From contig NC_090964.1 of assembly GCF_040807025.1 (NCBI RefSeq), positions 10,254,214 to 10,318,213 on the forward strand: a stretch of DNA of 64,000 nt. Direction: 5' to 3'. A program made the position numbers and the translations under genes. This document shows positions 39,001-52,800 of this stretch, piece after piece. Origin of the DNA: Struthio camelus (Eukaryota; Chordata; Aves; Struthioniformes; Struthionidae). How positions within the stretch are numbered: position 1 is the stretch's first letter; each line of letters starts with the position of its first letter. The notes under the pieces are model-generated. The model searched no databases. It saw only the letters and a list, made by a program, of their open reading frames with translations, and was not told the DNA's origin.

Positions 39001-42000
39001 GAATATAACCCGAGTAGTACTTTTTCCAGCTTTAATAGGTTATTTTATTAACCCCTGAACATCCATGTGGCAAACAACAAGGAAGCAATCAATTACTTCC
39101 GTGCAAAAATAAGAGCCAATACAAAAACATTCCAAATCAGTTTAGAACTAGATTACACAGGAGCAGATTTATGCTTGAAACGGGTTAAAGAGCTCTAAAA
39201 TGAAATTGTAACTTCTCAGTGCACTGTGAAATTAAGGAGTTCACAAAACCTCCAAGCCTTAAATGGCGCGTAGGCAAGCAGCAGCCAGCCGTCACCCAGC
39301 AGAACAGGGCGGCTAAACACGGGTGGCCAGCGGAGCACAGCGCAGAACAGCAGAACCGCGCAGGTGTAACACCGTTCTGGGAATTGCCTGAGGGGGAGCT
39401 GACATAAACCACTGCGCTCTCAAACATCCCGACTACCCATGCTTCAGTGCTCTCAGCATGGTGGGAGAGGACACAGTAACATCTACTGGTTAGGTAAATA
39501 AGCTGCGCAGATGGGCTTGAATTGGGACTATCACATCAAGCCCAATGTAAGAGCAGGAAGCAGCGTAATGTTTATTTGTGCGTGCTTGGGGAGCAACTGG
39601 AAACGCAATGCAAGCCTGCTGTTATTTTAAAACGCAGTCAAACCTCAAACTAAAGATGACCGACGCCTACATTGGCTTCAGTAATGGTGTCTTTTCAAAC
39701 CTGCAGATTTTAAGTCCTGTGCTATTCACCATATTCTGGAGACTAATATTTCAGCCTTGGCTAATCCCACTGAAAACACAGACTAGATATTCACCCAGCT
39801 GCAGAGCCTGTGCTACGTTTTTGGACAAGCGAGCATGCAATGCCAGAAGGTCCAACTGCACTGCAGACAGAGAAGCCTCTTTGCAGGGCTCTGCTGGACT
39901 CCAGCACTCTGAACAGCAAGCCGGTTACCCAAGCAAGAGTGTAGTTCTGAACGAGCATCAGGAAAAGACTGAAGTCAAAAGATCTTTCGCATCCTTTGGC
40001 AAATTTTGAAGTTCACATTTGCTACTGGAACAATTGGTGACCAGTTTTCTACAGCTTAACTGCAGACAAACAATGGCCTCGTTCCCTCAAGGCAATGGAA
40101 CTCATTCCAAGAGGACTGAAAGAGAAGTAATCAGAGATCTGCATCAGCATCATTTGCTATGAGTGAGTCACGCTTCGGTTATGACCCTTTTGGCTGATGC
40201 TCTGCTTTTTTGGTTTTGGTTTGCTTTTTTTTCCCTTTTTCTAAGAACTTAATTTGCACCTCCCACCCCTAGGAAAAGGAGAGGAATCACACCATCCTCC
40301 ATGGCATACAGGCATCCACTTTCTCCAGAGTAAGGGGACAGCCATGGAAGGGATGGTAAATTCATACTGTTATATTTCTGACCAAGGAGATCCTCATTTT
40401 CATCTTCTCACTTACAGAGTAGGTGTTCAGTGCTAAATGCATACGTTTCCTCCTAAAGCCAGGGCATGTCCGAGGCACAGACCTGACCCATCATCAGAGG
40501 CTGCTACCGTTTACATTGCTCAAAGCAACAGTGCTGGTGGCTTTCAGAGAGAAAGCTGGTTCAGGAAGTTTAAGCAATTCCTGACAGATCATAAAAAGCA
40601 ATGACAAAAAGAGGCCTAGGCTGAAAGCAGAACAAAAACAAAAGCAACCCCAGAAACATCATAAAACAACAGGAACTAGAAGCTCTCATGCAGCAAGGAA
40701 AAGGGCTAAAACAGCAACCAGAGATAAAACACAGCTGAGCTGACATCCTCCAAATGGATTAGTTCAGTCATCACACTATTACTGAACATCTTCCAAATAG
40801 ATTCTTCAAATGATTATTCAGAGGAACTATAGTCTAAAGAGCAAGGGCAGCACTGCCAACTTGCAGAGATAGGGGAGTTCACAGGTTACAAATGTCTTGC
40901 TTCCTACTACGCTCCAAATTCAGCCTTCCTTTCCTGCCAATTTATTCCCATTACCCCTGTGACCCACCACCACAATCAGCCGCATTCCAGTCTGTCTTGT
41001 GCTTAAACAGTCAAAGAGATCTTAGTCATGGAATCTATAGCGAGCAGAGAAATGACAAAACATGAAATATTTTAAAGATTAGCAGAATCGGGGACTAATA
41101 GGTACCGAATGATCGTCCAGCTGTAAACTGAGAGAAATTTTGCTGCTGGGACAAAGAACCGTAAAATCAAATGGTTTTGCATTTACTCTGTATTTTAGAG
41201 GGAATCTTGCATGAGAAGCAGTACAATGCTTTTTATAACCCATGGTAGCATAGATCTGCATTTACCTATGAGTGGCACTTCAGGCTAGTCTGATTAGAGT
41301 TCCCCTACATGAATAACTCCGAGAAGTACAGTTCAACATCCACACATCTCAGCCTCCACAAAGATGCAGGCATCTCAGACACGTTAGACCTTTCCTACAC
41401 CAACATGCATTGTCTTAACTAGAAAAGAACAGTGATGAAACTAAGATCTGTTCCATCCCTTGGCAGTCCTAATGGAATAAGTTTGTGTCTTCATTGTAAT
41501 TCCTAGCCACTCTCCAGCCCTACTCTCCAGCCCTACTCCCCCCCCCCCCCCAAAAAAAAAAAAAGCTGCTAGTTGCCAAGAGTTGTGAAGTGAGATTTTA
41601 TAGCCAAAAGTTACCATTAACGATCCTCTACACTAACATCTTCTATTATACAGACCACAAATCGTACCAAATATTAACACTGCCTTCCAGGAAACAACCT
41701 TCAAAAACCCTCATCCACAGTGTAAAATTAATGGTTATTTCAATTAACTCATAAAGCATCTGAATCAATACTAGCACTTAAGCGTCCATTTGGAGTTAAC
41801 CCCTCAGAGTCAATATTCTGAGCGCAAATTAATCTGGGAAGCTAAAGCAAACATGAAATAATTATACAAGGTGAGTCAACAGTTTCCAGTATAACAAAGA
41901 GCATGGAAGATTTCGGGCTCAAATCCACCTGTATTCATTCCTTAGCAAGAAATCTGGATTACTAATTTGGTTTCAATGTCAAAAGACAAATCTTTCTCGT

Positions 42001-45000
42001 CTTCCCACAGTTTTTGCTCTTAGTATCTCCAAGAAAATGTGACAGTGATGGATGCCAGCTGTTAAGGAACAGTTTTTAGAATGCTTAATTGTATGCAACT
42101 CTTCACCAACAGAATCTTTCAATTCAATTTCACTAAGACATGTCTAAAGAGAGCTGCTGTTTCCAGATGTTTTTGGCATGTGTTTGTTCTAACGCTGAAT
42201 TTTCAGAAGTCAGAATCCAGAAGTAGGTGCTGACCACGAAGCCATTCTAAGTTTGGTGGAGAAGCAAACTATCTAGGTTGGACTCGATTCATTTTTGAGA
42301 GTACTCATGCAACTTTGAGCTGAATTTGCATTTTTGCTCAGCTTTCTATTTCTCTCATCCTTTTGGTACAGTTGCTCAAACACTGCCTTCAATTGTGTTC
42401 CCCATAAAATATCTGCTCGAAAGGAAAACCATAAAACAACTGCAAGAACAGCAGCTCTCCAGCAGACTTACCTTTTGTTTAGCACCATGTTTCCTAGTTT
42501 CAAGTCTCTGTGCACAATGTTTTTCTGTAAAATATATATTGGTATAACATAAGCAAAAGCACATTTGCCGTATAAGACTAAATTTGATACTTAGACAAAA
42601 ACACTAGCTATCCTTTGAAATCATGCTGTCTTCATTCTCAAACTAAAAAAAATACAGGTGGGAAATGCTCATCTTAGTCAATTTGGCTTCTCCTAAGTAC
42701 AAACTAAGGAAGACAGAACACTTTTAAACTACATATAGAAGGCAACATTTAATGATGGTTCTATTTAAAAAAATACAGTACTTGAAGCCATAGACATCGG
42801 CTTTTGGGGTGAAGAACAAGGAAAAAAAAGTGTAATTATGGTCACAGCCCGACATCTAACACAAAAGGACACTTCACAATAACGTAGATTAAGGTTTCTA
42901 GTCAGGCTGCATTCTAGATACTTTGTGTATTTCATTTTCAATTCTGGTCAGGACAGAACAAACAAATGTGCTGATCTGGACACACAAACAGACTTGACTG
43001 AAATTAACAGGCCTGAAACTTAAGGGCTCAGGCTCAGTAAGACCTCCACATTGAGCATTTCTCAAAAGACAGATGCTTAATTGCTCTGCCAAGGAAGGAT
43101 GAATGTCACTTTTTGCAGGATTAAAAGGTCAAACATCAGTAGAATCTATTTTTGTAACAGTAATTTCTAGTTCACTGATGTCAAACTTGTAGCTTGAGGT
43201 TTTAATCTCAAAAATCAATTCTTGCATTGTGATTCATACCACTTCAAAAGGAAACATCTTGAAGGGTTTCCTACATTTGATTAGCTCTCCTCCTCTTCAA
43301 CCACCCCCTTTTGAGGTTAATAATGTTGCAGTTCACCTAATCTGCATTTAGTCCAGCTGGCCTCTCTCCACAGCCAACCAATGCTATATTATCATCAGGA
43401 AACTTGAAGGGAGGGAAAGGGAATGCTCTGCTATGGCTTGCTGCATGAGGTCTTATCTTATGCAGAGCACTGTTATTGGGAAACAGCTGAAACATCCATC
43501 CTTTGTAACATTTCCACTGCCTGCACAAGGAAGATTAAAAAACCCTATTATATTAATGTGGGAAAACTGTAAGCCTTCCAGCACTGAAAGGGATAACAAA
43601 GATCTTACCTTATGTAATGCTTCTACCACTCGTACCACATCGTAAAATATCACAACCGTCTCTCGCTCACTGAGTCTCTTCTCTTTAATGACATAATGCT
43701 GCAGATTGATCAGATCTGCTGTTTTGTCACTGAAATCATGAGCACAGAGACAGTCTAACACAAGACAAATGCGCTTCTTCATTTTTCTGACCATTCTATT
43801 GGCTTCTAGATCTTCTATAATTTCACAAGCGCGGTCCTACAGGGAGACAAAGAAATGAGCAATAGTTCTGGGACACTACCCAGACATATAAATATTTAAG
43901 AACAGAGCATTAGAAAATAAATAACTATATGGTAATCTCAAAATAAGCAAATACAGCTATAGGGCTTAACCTTTGCCCTGACTTGGGATTTCAAAAATAA
44001 GACACAAGACCTCCACTTAAAGAAGTCAAAGAAAGTCTGTACTGATTTATTATGAATATGTACATGTCAATACTGATATTGATATATATCTTTAGATAAA
44101 GCCTAGAAAAAAAAAACAAACTGTGGTAGAGAAATCTGTGAGTACTAAGGACCAACTCTCATTATTGTTAATGTATTAACAGAAATCTTAATCAAGACAG
44201 AGAATTAGGTGTTCTTTCATGACATTGAACAGGACACAGCTGAGTTGGAAGTTTGGTTTTATTTAAGATACAGAACAGATGGCTTCAGGTAAAAAGCCTG
44301 TTGACACAACTTAACCAGCAAGCAAAAAAAACGCCAACATCCAAATTGTAACTCCTATCAGCCCATCACACTCCATAAATAGCTCTGAAGGTGTTAACAG
44401 CCCTACAATTCATTCATTCAAGATGACTTTATGTTGATTAGCACATTTACAAGTTTGTTTTAACTTGCTGAAACGGCTTCTTGGCAATCTGTCCTCTCTT
44501 ACCAAATCATCATAAAACAGATCAAGTACAGAGATCGGAAAAAAGAAGTTCAGTTCTAAAAAGAGTGCTATATTAGCACACATTAATTTGCTAGTGAAGC
44601 AGCCATTTTCCTCTCTGTGAGGCAGTGACCCATCCTAAGTACTTCTGCTACATACATTTAAAAGGCCTCAGGTACAAGCATCACAAGAGCTGTCATTAAG
44701 CAATGTAAGGAGTATCAATAGGCATGCTATCTAGTACCTGTCCCATTTTTGAATCTTCTCACTTTTCACCAATCACCAACCCTGCTCCATCACATTTAAC
44801 ATTCAAAAGCCCCTGCCACAAACTTGCTTCTTTGAAGCAGCAGTGATTAGTCACAGCTGTGTGCTGGTAATTCTTTACACACAAGAATGAGGTCAGCATG
44901 AACTGTACATTAAACAAAAGGCACCCATGCTAATAGCAGTGATGGACATTCCCAAAGCCTGCACGGTGGCCAGCCGTACCTGAAAGAGCCCGTGATGATG

Positions 45001-46837
45001 AACCACTCCTTCCTGATTGTGGAGAAGGGAAAGAAGAGAATACTCTGTGTGCAGCAGCATCTTGCCCTGTCGTTCTTCCTGGGTTTCTGTTCCTTTATCA
45101 CCCCTTTCTTCTAAGGTCAGAATCTTCAGGAAAAGGGAAAAGACCTTTACAACTCCTGGGAAAACTCAGATGTCCCCAGACCTCCATTACATTTTAAGTG
45201 TTCACATGTGTGTTTAGCAGTTGCATGTAATTACTCTGATGTTTATATACTCACCACAAACCTGTCTGAACTAACATCTGTGCAGAACACACAGCATTAA
45301 TTTGATTAACACGCAAAAGCACCTTAAGTGGCTTTTTGCTAACATCCCAAGTGATTTTTCATGCTGGTGCTGCCTCTATTTTAGGTACAGTGGAGTAGGT
45401 CAGAAGGCTCCAGGATCCCATCACACAACCCTGCGAGAACAGCAGCCACAGAGGCCCCATCTCAGAGGTAACGCTGACACCGAATTTATGCCTGGCAGAA
45501 CGGCCCTGTGAGGGGACGTTTAAGCAGACATTCCTAGAGTGAACCAGTGCAGAGTACCCGCTCCCTAATGCGAGCAGTTCAGTCAAGAGAGCAAAAGTTA
45601 AGAGGTCTGAAAATTTGGTACCTTTGCATTGCGCTTACCTTTAGCTGATAGAAGTCATCTGTCCCATCTTTTCTTGCCAAACATTGAACAATACTTGGCA
45701 CAGGGGAGTTACCTAAGCGTGGGCCTAACAGCACAAAGCAAAAACAGACTTGTTTTCCTCTAAGCAGTAATGACTAATTCAGCGTTTCATCAGTAATTAA
45801 GCGTCACACAGTTTACATGAGTTTAAAATAAGTTCCTTTTTTTCAGGAGATTAAGTGTCTTTCCATAATTTGTGTTTATCTAAAGAAAACAAACAAAAAA
45901 GGATGCTGAATTCTGAAAACCTTCTGGACAACAATATTTCATTTGTCCACTGGAGAGAAATTTAGCAAAAGTGCACTCTGTCCAGCTGTTTTTAGAAATA
46001 CACATTTCTAAATGCCTAAGCCATATGGCTCTTGCATTTACTAGCAACCACCATGGCAAAGAATTATTACCAAACCTCTGAACCTAACTGTCACCTCTGC
46101 AGGAACTGCTCAGATACACGGATTAGTCCAAGTTTCAAGTTAACATACAATCTCTTCAATTAATTTTAAACCAATCCATTTCTAATTGACTATTGCTTGT
46201 TTTCCACCTGTGAAGATCATGATATTTTTTTTAGGGCTTTATATAACCAGTCCCGACCTAACAACTATTCTAGCAATTCTCAAAAGCCAGCACAGTGGTC
46301 TTGCCTCACCAGGTATCCCTTGTAATGCCATACTGCATTATTAACTTGTCCACGTGGGGATTTTATAGTATATTCCAGTAAACTGGGATTGAATACATCG
46401 CTAGAGCTCTAACTAACAAGTCCCCTGAATTAACTTGCTTTTAAACAAAGTTTAAAAATGTAGTTTAAAAAAAAAAGTAAAAAACAGGGGCTCCCATTTA
46501 TGTTAAAAGCCATGTCTGCCTTCCTAAATTGGTATTTTAAACCTCCTAGGTACAGAAGCTCCAAGTAATGCTGCTTTGTTAACATCAGATGAATTCCACT
46601 CTGATTATAAGAGCCTAAGTTACACATCTGCTTTGTCTCATTTTATTATTTCTTTTACTTTCACTTTTGCAATCAGTGGCTTTCTACCTAGAAAACTAAA
46701 GATGAAGAAAACCTTCCCTGCTTACCTAGGATAAAAGGGCCTGCTCTCTTGGCATTATTTCCAGAAATCCCTGTACAAAGAGCTTTCGCCTTAGTGGATG
46801 TTTCCCCAGCTCCTCTGTCTGACGCTCGCCGCTTCAT
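30019..46837 (-). CDS. STK40: STK40 (SgK495, SHIK), serine/threonine pseudokinase and COP1 scaffold
   Basis: Ten coding exons on minus: 46726-46837 (ATG 46835-46837), 45639-45724, 44980-45123, 43609-43836, 42472-42524, 36052-36167, 32750-32894, 32240-32359, 31146-31230 and 30019-30237 (TAG 30019-30021). They sum to 1308 bases, exactly 435 residues as in human. The N-terminus is MKRRASDRGAGETS. The HRDLKLGN catalytic loop is intact at 195-202, but the DFG position reads NFC (216-218) and no canonical glycine-rich loop is visible around 38-45, in line with the known lack of nucleotide binding. SPAYISPDVL (236-245) takes the activation-segment end and DMWALGVVLF lies in the C-lobe. VVPD (347-350) in the tail fits a COP1-type VP motif. 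Known roles are in development, differentiation and COP1-linked protein turnover. All splice sites are GT-AG and all phases agree. Confidence 0.98.
35478..35545 (+). mobile_element. Short old CR1-type LINE 3' end
   Basis: The stretch ctgctggagacgaggcatag, followed by ccagatggactgctggtctg and acccagcctgg, resembles the 3' end of amniote CR1-family elements (ctgctggagacaggatactg, then a ggtctgacccagtatgg block). Only about 70 bp can be recognised. It lies in the STK40 intron 32895-36051. The assignment is from memory of the consensus. Confidence 0.55.
36168..42471 (-). other. STK40: STK40 intron (6.3 kb)
   Basis: The largest STK40 intron inside the coding region. It contains simple-sequence tracts: AAAAG repeats near 37400-37428, A tract near 37507-37521, T tracts near 38267-38282 and 38839-38856, and a C11A12 run near 41538-41563. 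No coding exon or full-length repeat element was recognised. Confidence 0.6.
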
Positions 46838-49800
46838 CCTTGGCTCTTGAAAGAGAGAAGATCACATTTTGATGAGCAATTGAATTAATTTCCTTATACT
46901 ATCTCTTACTTTGTACTGGAAAGCTTTCCCTTACTTATGCATTTGTGTCTCTGCCTACTTGTGTTTCTACACAAAAAGCTATGGCTCATTTATTGGTAGA
47001 TCTATTGGGGTGGGGTGGGGTGGGGGGGTTGGAAGCTTAATGCATTTTTGAAGGTATAAAATCAGCCTCACTATTCAAAGCAACATTTCCTAAAACAGTT
47101 GTTTGACAGACACGGTGGGAACAAGTCAAAATAATTAAAGCTTGTTTCACAGCAAAAAATGAGTTTGCAAATTAACATATTCCAAAAAACTCTGAAAGCA
47201 AATGCCTGAATTATCCCTTACTCTAGGTACCTAATCCTGACTCAGCCTACGGAACTTTGTGGAGTTCATCCACAGAGGACTTCACACTAGGTGTTAGAGG
47301 CAGCTCGCTCACTGGATAACCCAGAAGGCACAAGCCTATACGAACAGTATCTTTCACCTTTTCCAGCAAGCACACAGGAGAAGGCATAGAAAATTTAAAA
47401 ATGTTTTTTGTTAGTTACTCTGAGATTCAGTTAATTTAGCAATGATTTTGCAAAAATACATTTTAATCTTAGAATACACCCTCTCCTCCCTTGCACCTCT
47501 TTAGGCTACAACCTTTTAAACACTTCTCCATCCCTCTACACCCAACGCTGCTGGATTGAGTTGAATGCATGAAACTGGAGTCCAATATATAACACACTTT
47601 CCTACTTCAGTTTCCACGTGCGGGAAGTGAGGCTTTCTCTAGGTTTAAAAGATTACTACCTGCTCTTAATGGATATTCTAATGAAAGGAAACATCATGGT
47701 ATCAGTACGCGGACTCTCCTGTACAACTACTGCTTGCAAAGAACACGTTATCAGAGGGGCATCTCATGCTTTGCATCAAAATATTCTTTCAAAGACCACA
47801 GATATCATTACAATTCTGTATCGTTCTGTACCACAAACAGCTAAAAGCATAAGTAATTTCTCCTTAGTGATTGATTTCAAACACGCAGGAACCTTCTGCT
47901 GCTGAGAATTCTAAAGAGAATTTGAGGAGGTTACTGTAGAATCAATACTTAAAAGGACAAATAAATTCAAGTCTCAGTCACTAAAACACCCCTTCCTCAA
48001 AGAAAGCTCTTGTTTCATTTCAACGGAAAGAGAACCTCTTATGTTTGCTGAAAAGCTATCCTTCACACACAGTATGTTTACCACAAGCAAAATCAGCTCC
48101 AGCAGCAAAAGTTGTGAAGTTGTTTCTCATACACTTCCTTTTCATCTTTATATCTTGGAAATTAGTTTCAAAGACTCACAAATGCTCTAATGTTTCAGTT
48201 TTCAAAAAAAAAGAAAAAAAAAAAAAGCAGCATAGATCCACTTTCTTACTCTTAGCAAGTCAAAACCAAGCCCTGGTAATTTTCCCTAAAATGTTCCTAC
48301 AACAGACTGAAAAATATTGTCTTTTGTACTTCATTAAAAAAAAAAAAAAACCTCAAGCCTGTGTTTCACAACGTAAGAGACCGATAAATCACCACGCTTT
48401 GAATACAGTTGGGAAGTTTACCCTCCAGCAGTTCCACCCTTTCTGCGGACACAACAGTGATCTCATTGCATCAGTCTATCCAGCAGCATCTGTCACCAAG
48501 ATCAGCATAAATAGCAAAAGGGGTAAGGTGAGAGGTCTTAACAGCAGACTTCACATCCATACGCTACCACAGTCTATCAACAGTTCAGACCTTTGAAAAG
48601 TATTACCAGGCCCAATTAGTTAAACAGAACAAAATCCTGATCTCCATATGCTACTTGTTCTGTTCATTCCGCATCCCTGACCTAATACTTGATCGTGCTT
48701 TATAAAATTCTCCGTTCCTTGCAATATAATTATTCCTGCTGGAAACATATGAGTAAGATTTCCACTGGAGAAACCCCACTGCACAGAAACTCTGAGATAA
48801 TGACTGTTGTGCAATCTGAGCTGGATGGGAATCTATGGTGCAAACAGCGTTATCGTAAACAAAATAATCTGAGGACTCACGTAGTTCAGCATCAACTGTA
48901 TCTTTACTCTTCTTCCAAACTAGGTTTTCCAACGTCTCAGGAGGCAGGAGGCACCACCTTGGAGAAGGCTGGATGGTCGAAAGGCCGAGGACTCTGTAAC
49001 GTGAAATGAGATACACTTGATGCTGTGGTTCTGGATTATCCTTGATTACGATAACGTGATATGCACCAAAACTGCAGCTTGAAACATCTGTGTTTATTTT
49101 GGCTTAGAAGAGGCCTCAAGCTCCTGATCTCACATGAGAGAACGAGAAGGGCCTTGAAGTTTAGTCACCAAAGAGTCACAGATGCATGGCCAGGCACAGC
49201 AAGACAAATACAAGCACCAAGGATCTCTGATAGCATTTTGTGAAGTGAGATGGATCTTTGGAATGGAAAGAAATGCGATCTCCTTTTTAACCTTCATCAC
49301 ACGGTACAAAGCTTGGCTGCTTTTAACTGCATTTTAAATACGGCATGATCGGTAATTTGGATATAACAGAACCTTCAGCACTACAAGCAATTTTTAATCA
49401 CTATAGGAGTTAATGCTCACAAGTTTGGACTTCAGAGAATTTCTGCAAAGGGCAAAGAAGAATGCATTGAATGTTATTCTTTTCAAATCCCCACTGCAAT
49501 TTGTGCATTTGCGCCCTTTTTTAAAATCAAACTAGCCCTACTCAAATTCAGTGCTGCTTTACAGTTCATCAGGGCCCGTTTGAAAGGGCAGATTGAATTT
49601 ACCATTTCAGTCAGACACCCTAGGATTGAATCTATACTAAATACTTGAAGTTTAACTCATAGATATTGTTTATGTTACATATTTGTTAATTCAACTGTTT
49701 CAATTTACCAGTAGTCAGTTAGATCATCAACTGAAAAAAACAAAAGGAACATTTGGGACATGGGAACCAAATTCGCAACATCAGCCAAAATACAATACAG

Positions 49801-52800
49801 TATCAGAGCTTGGTACTGGAAAATCCGTAAAGGCTGTTCAGTACTTATGTCAAGAAACATCTTTAAGTTATTAGTACTTTGATGAACAGTGTTCAAAGAC
49901 ATTACTCCAGGTAGTGGGACCACACGGCGCATAGCCACAGTCACACAGACTCGTGCCAGATGGGCTGCGACGGCGCGAAGGCAGCCTGCTCACCCACATG
50001 CGCTGTCTAGCCAGCATTTCACTATGAGCTGTCTCGGCGCACAGCAAGAGCGGAGGTGCCCTAACCCTACCTCTGTTAAAAGGACACCCACCAATTTAAA
50101 TACCACAGTCCCGTCACGAAACTCTTGCAAGAGTAAGCAAGCAAAACACTAACACGAACAAGTACTGAGCTATTAAAGACAATTCTGTTTGTTCAGTCAG
50201 TGCCATTCACCCCACTTTCTACCCAATCTCACCGATCCTGCCTACTTAGTCTCTGCTGTTTGGGTTGAATCTCAAGGCAGTGAGGATAGCAACCCCCCCC
50301 AAACCTTAAGGGACCCCAAGTAGCATCTGGAGCTACTTCTAACTCGCTTCTAACCCAGGGTTTACACTCGAGTATGCTTCAGGCTGGGGTTCCTTTAAGA
50401 ATGGAAGGAAAGAAAGCCGGATGGAGGAAAGCCCCAGAGCAAGGGGAAGAAAAATGAGGGCAGCTGCTGTGAGAAAGCAGGAGGAACATTCCCTTTTCTG
50501 CACGTTGTGTAACCCTGATTAGAGCAATCAAACTGGTCAAAAGGCCATGGATTTCATCATGAAAGCCTACTTCAGAACTAGGGGCCATCCACTATACATA
50601 GGTCTAAGAACAACAGTATTGTGAAGCAGGACTAAAGGAAAATATCTTCAACCACTTTAAATTAGGAGATGGGCAAAATAAGAACTGGGGTGTCACCCTA
50701 CAGCCCACTGCTTAGGGGCAGCTGCCTAGGGCTGGCATGCCTGCTCCAGGGCGCCTGGCCCCACTGCCTCCTTCAGTTGCCAGTCCCTCCAGCCCAGCTC
50801 CTCTCCCCAAGGCTCAGCCTTCGCTCTCCAGGGGCAAGGAGAGCAACTGTGATCACTGACAAACGTCAGTCAATCCTTTTGGTCCATCCGGTCCCCCAGA
50901 CACTCCTTTGACAGCCTGGGCTGTTTGGCTACGGACTGCTTCTGCATGCTACTCAGCTGACACGACCTCCTTGCTCTCCAGCGCTACCGGGTAAGCCACA
51001 GAGCAGGACTCCTCCGTCAGTTTTTGTCAGAGGGAGATCGCCGGTCGAATTCTGCTAGGGTCTGCCAGCAGGCCTGCTCTAAATAATTGTGTCCTGCCCA
51101 TCCAAGAGGGCACTGAAGCTGGAAATGCAGCTGTACAGCTTTTCCTGAAACCACTGTTTATTGAGGTTGCATCATCCTCCATCAAAACCGAGCAAACAAA
51201 ACACTGCCGCCCTCCCCAAAAGACAACCCTCCAACGCAGATTACCCTTTCCTAGCAAGTCTGCAGGTGTTTTCTACATGCAAATTCACTTCATCCTGCCT
51301 TGAGCGGGGCTGATACAGAGCTCCCACGTCAAGGGGTTTCACTGCTACAAGTGCTTGCAACATGAAGCTGGTATTTGCTCAGATGCTAACAACTGAATTA
51401 TATCCGGGAAGCACAAGCTTTAAAGAAGTTTTAGAAGGAAAAAAAAAAAGCTGGACAGCTTAAAATTACTCTCCAGCTGTAAATGGAAACACTAAGCCAG
51501 CCCCACAGCAACCTTTATCACTCAGACCTGGGAGGAGAAACAGCAGGGAGATGAAAATCCCAATGTGTGAGCAACGCAGGAAAGCGCTCTGCCGTTCCAC
51601 CCCGCCGACGGGAGCCGCGTCCTCCCTGCAAACAATCGCGGCCTTCCGGACGAGCGCTGGCTGCAGGCACCAGCGGACCCTCACCCTTGCTCACATGTCC
51701 GCTGGAGAGAAGCGGGAAACATCGCTGCTCCTCCACATAAAGAAGAAACTCGCTTGCAGTTTGAGCTTGTTATGTCCTGCTGCTGGCGTAGCCAGAACAG
51801 CAAAGCCTTTTCCCAGGACAGGCTTACTCAAAGCACACAAGTGAGGGGATTACTGCACTGCACAAGGATTTCCTCCTCAAACACAATGGACAGAGAGCGA
51901 ACAAGCAGTAATCGGTGCATCATGCACAAATCGGTTACACTGAAAACTGCAGCACACATCTGAATTTTAAAATAGCTCTAAGCTGAGATTTTAGAATATG
52001 TTTATAAGCGAGGTTACTAGCCTTCGTGACTTTAAAAAACACGCCTCCCAAACTTACGCAGCAATGTCTGAATCTACAGGCAACCGCAAAGCTAGACAGC
52101 TTTGATTTTCCAGTTCTTAGGACTCAAAAAAGATTCATTTTTAACATCAGCAGGATCAATCTCAAGAAACAGCATCCAACATTTCTGAAAATAACTAGAA
52201 GAAAAACATATATTGTTTAAAACACTCCACCCTAAGGACTATTAGGAACTTACCACACTTGTATCTAAAGATCTCTCCCTCCCCCCCAAAAAAACCAACT
52301 GTGTAAACTGAATTTAAGCCACCTCCGTTCCCAGTTCCACCATCTGTAACACAAATGATCTTTCTCACAGAGACAACGAAACTACAAGGGTAGCATGACA
52401 ATTCCTTACATAATGTTTTTAACATGATGCATACAATATATCAAATGCCTTACTGGAGAAAAGTGTCTAAAGCTTCTTGCTGGGCTATGACATTAATAGA
52501 AGCATTAAAAGGTCTCTCCAAAATTACGTAGCTTATGGAAATTGTCTAATTCCATGAATTTCTGCATGCTGTTCTAATGACCAGCCCAGGAACAATGAAA
52601 AACAAGAGCAGAGGAAGCAACCTTTTCCATCTCTGATTATTAACAAGCAGATTCTGCACTCCAGGAGCCACTGCTAATAGGTGGAGCAGAAAAAAAGGGT
52701 CACCTTAGGGGAGTTAGTAAGAATACTCTGCACCTCACAAACTAGTTAACTAGAACAGACGAGTATAACGTCACTGATGCCTTCTGTTTCTTTAGCTTGC

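Noticed and set aside
42260-42300. Possible CR1 3' end (ggttggactcgat)
   Set aside because: Only about 15 bases resemble CR1; too short to support.
48045-48596. 183-codon plus frame in STK40 intron 1
   Set aside because: Contains Lys runs from A tracts and no domain; opposite to the gene and unsupported.
48651-49016. 121-codon minus frame in STK40 intron 1
   Set aside because: No recognisable domain and no splice context; chance open frame in a long intron.
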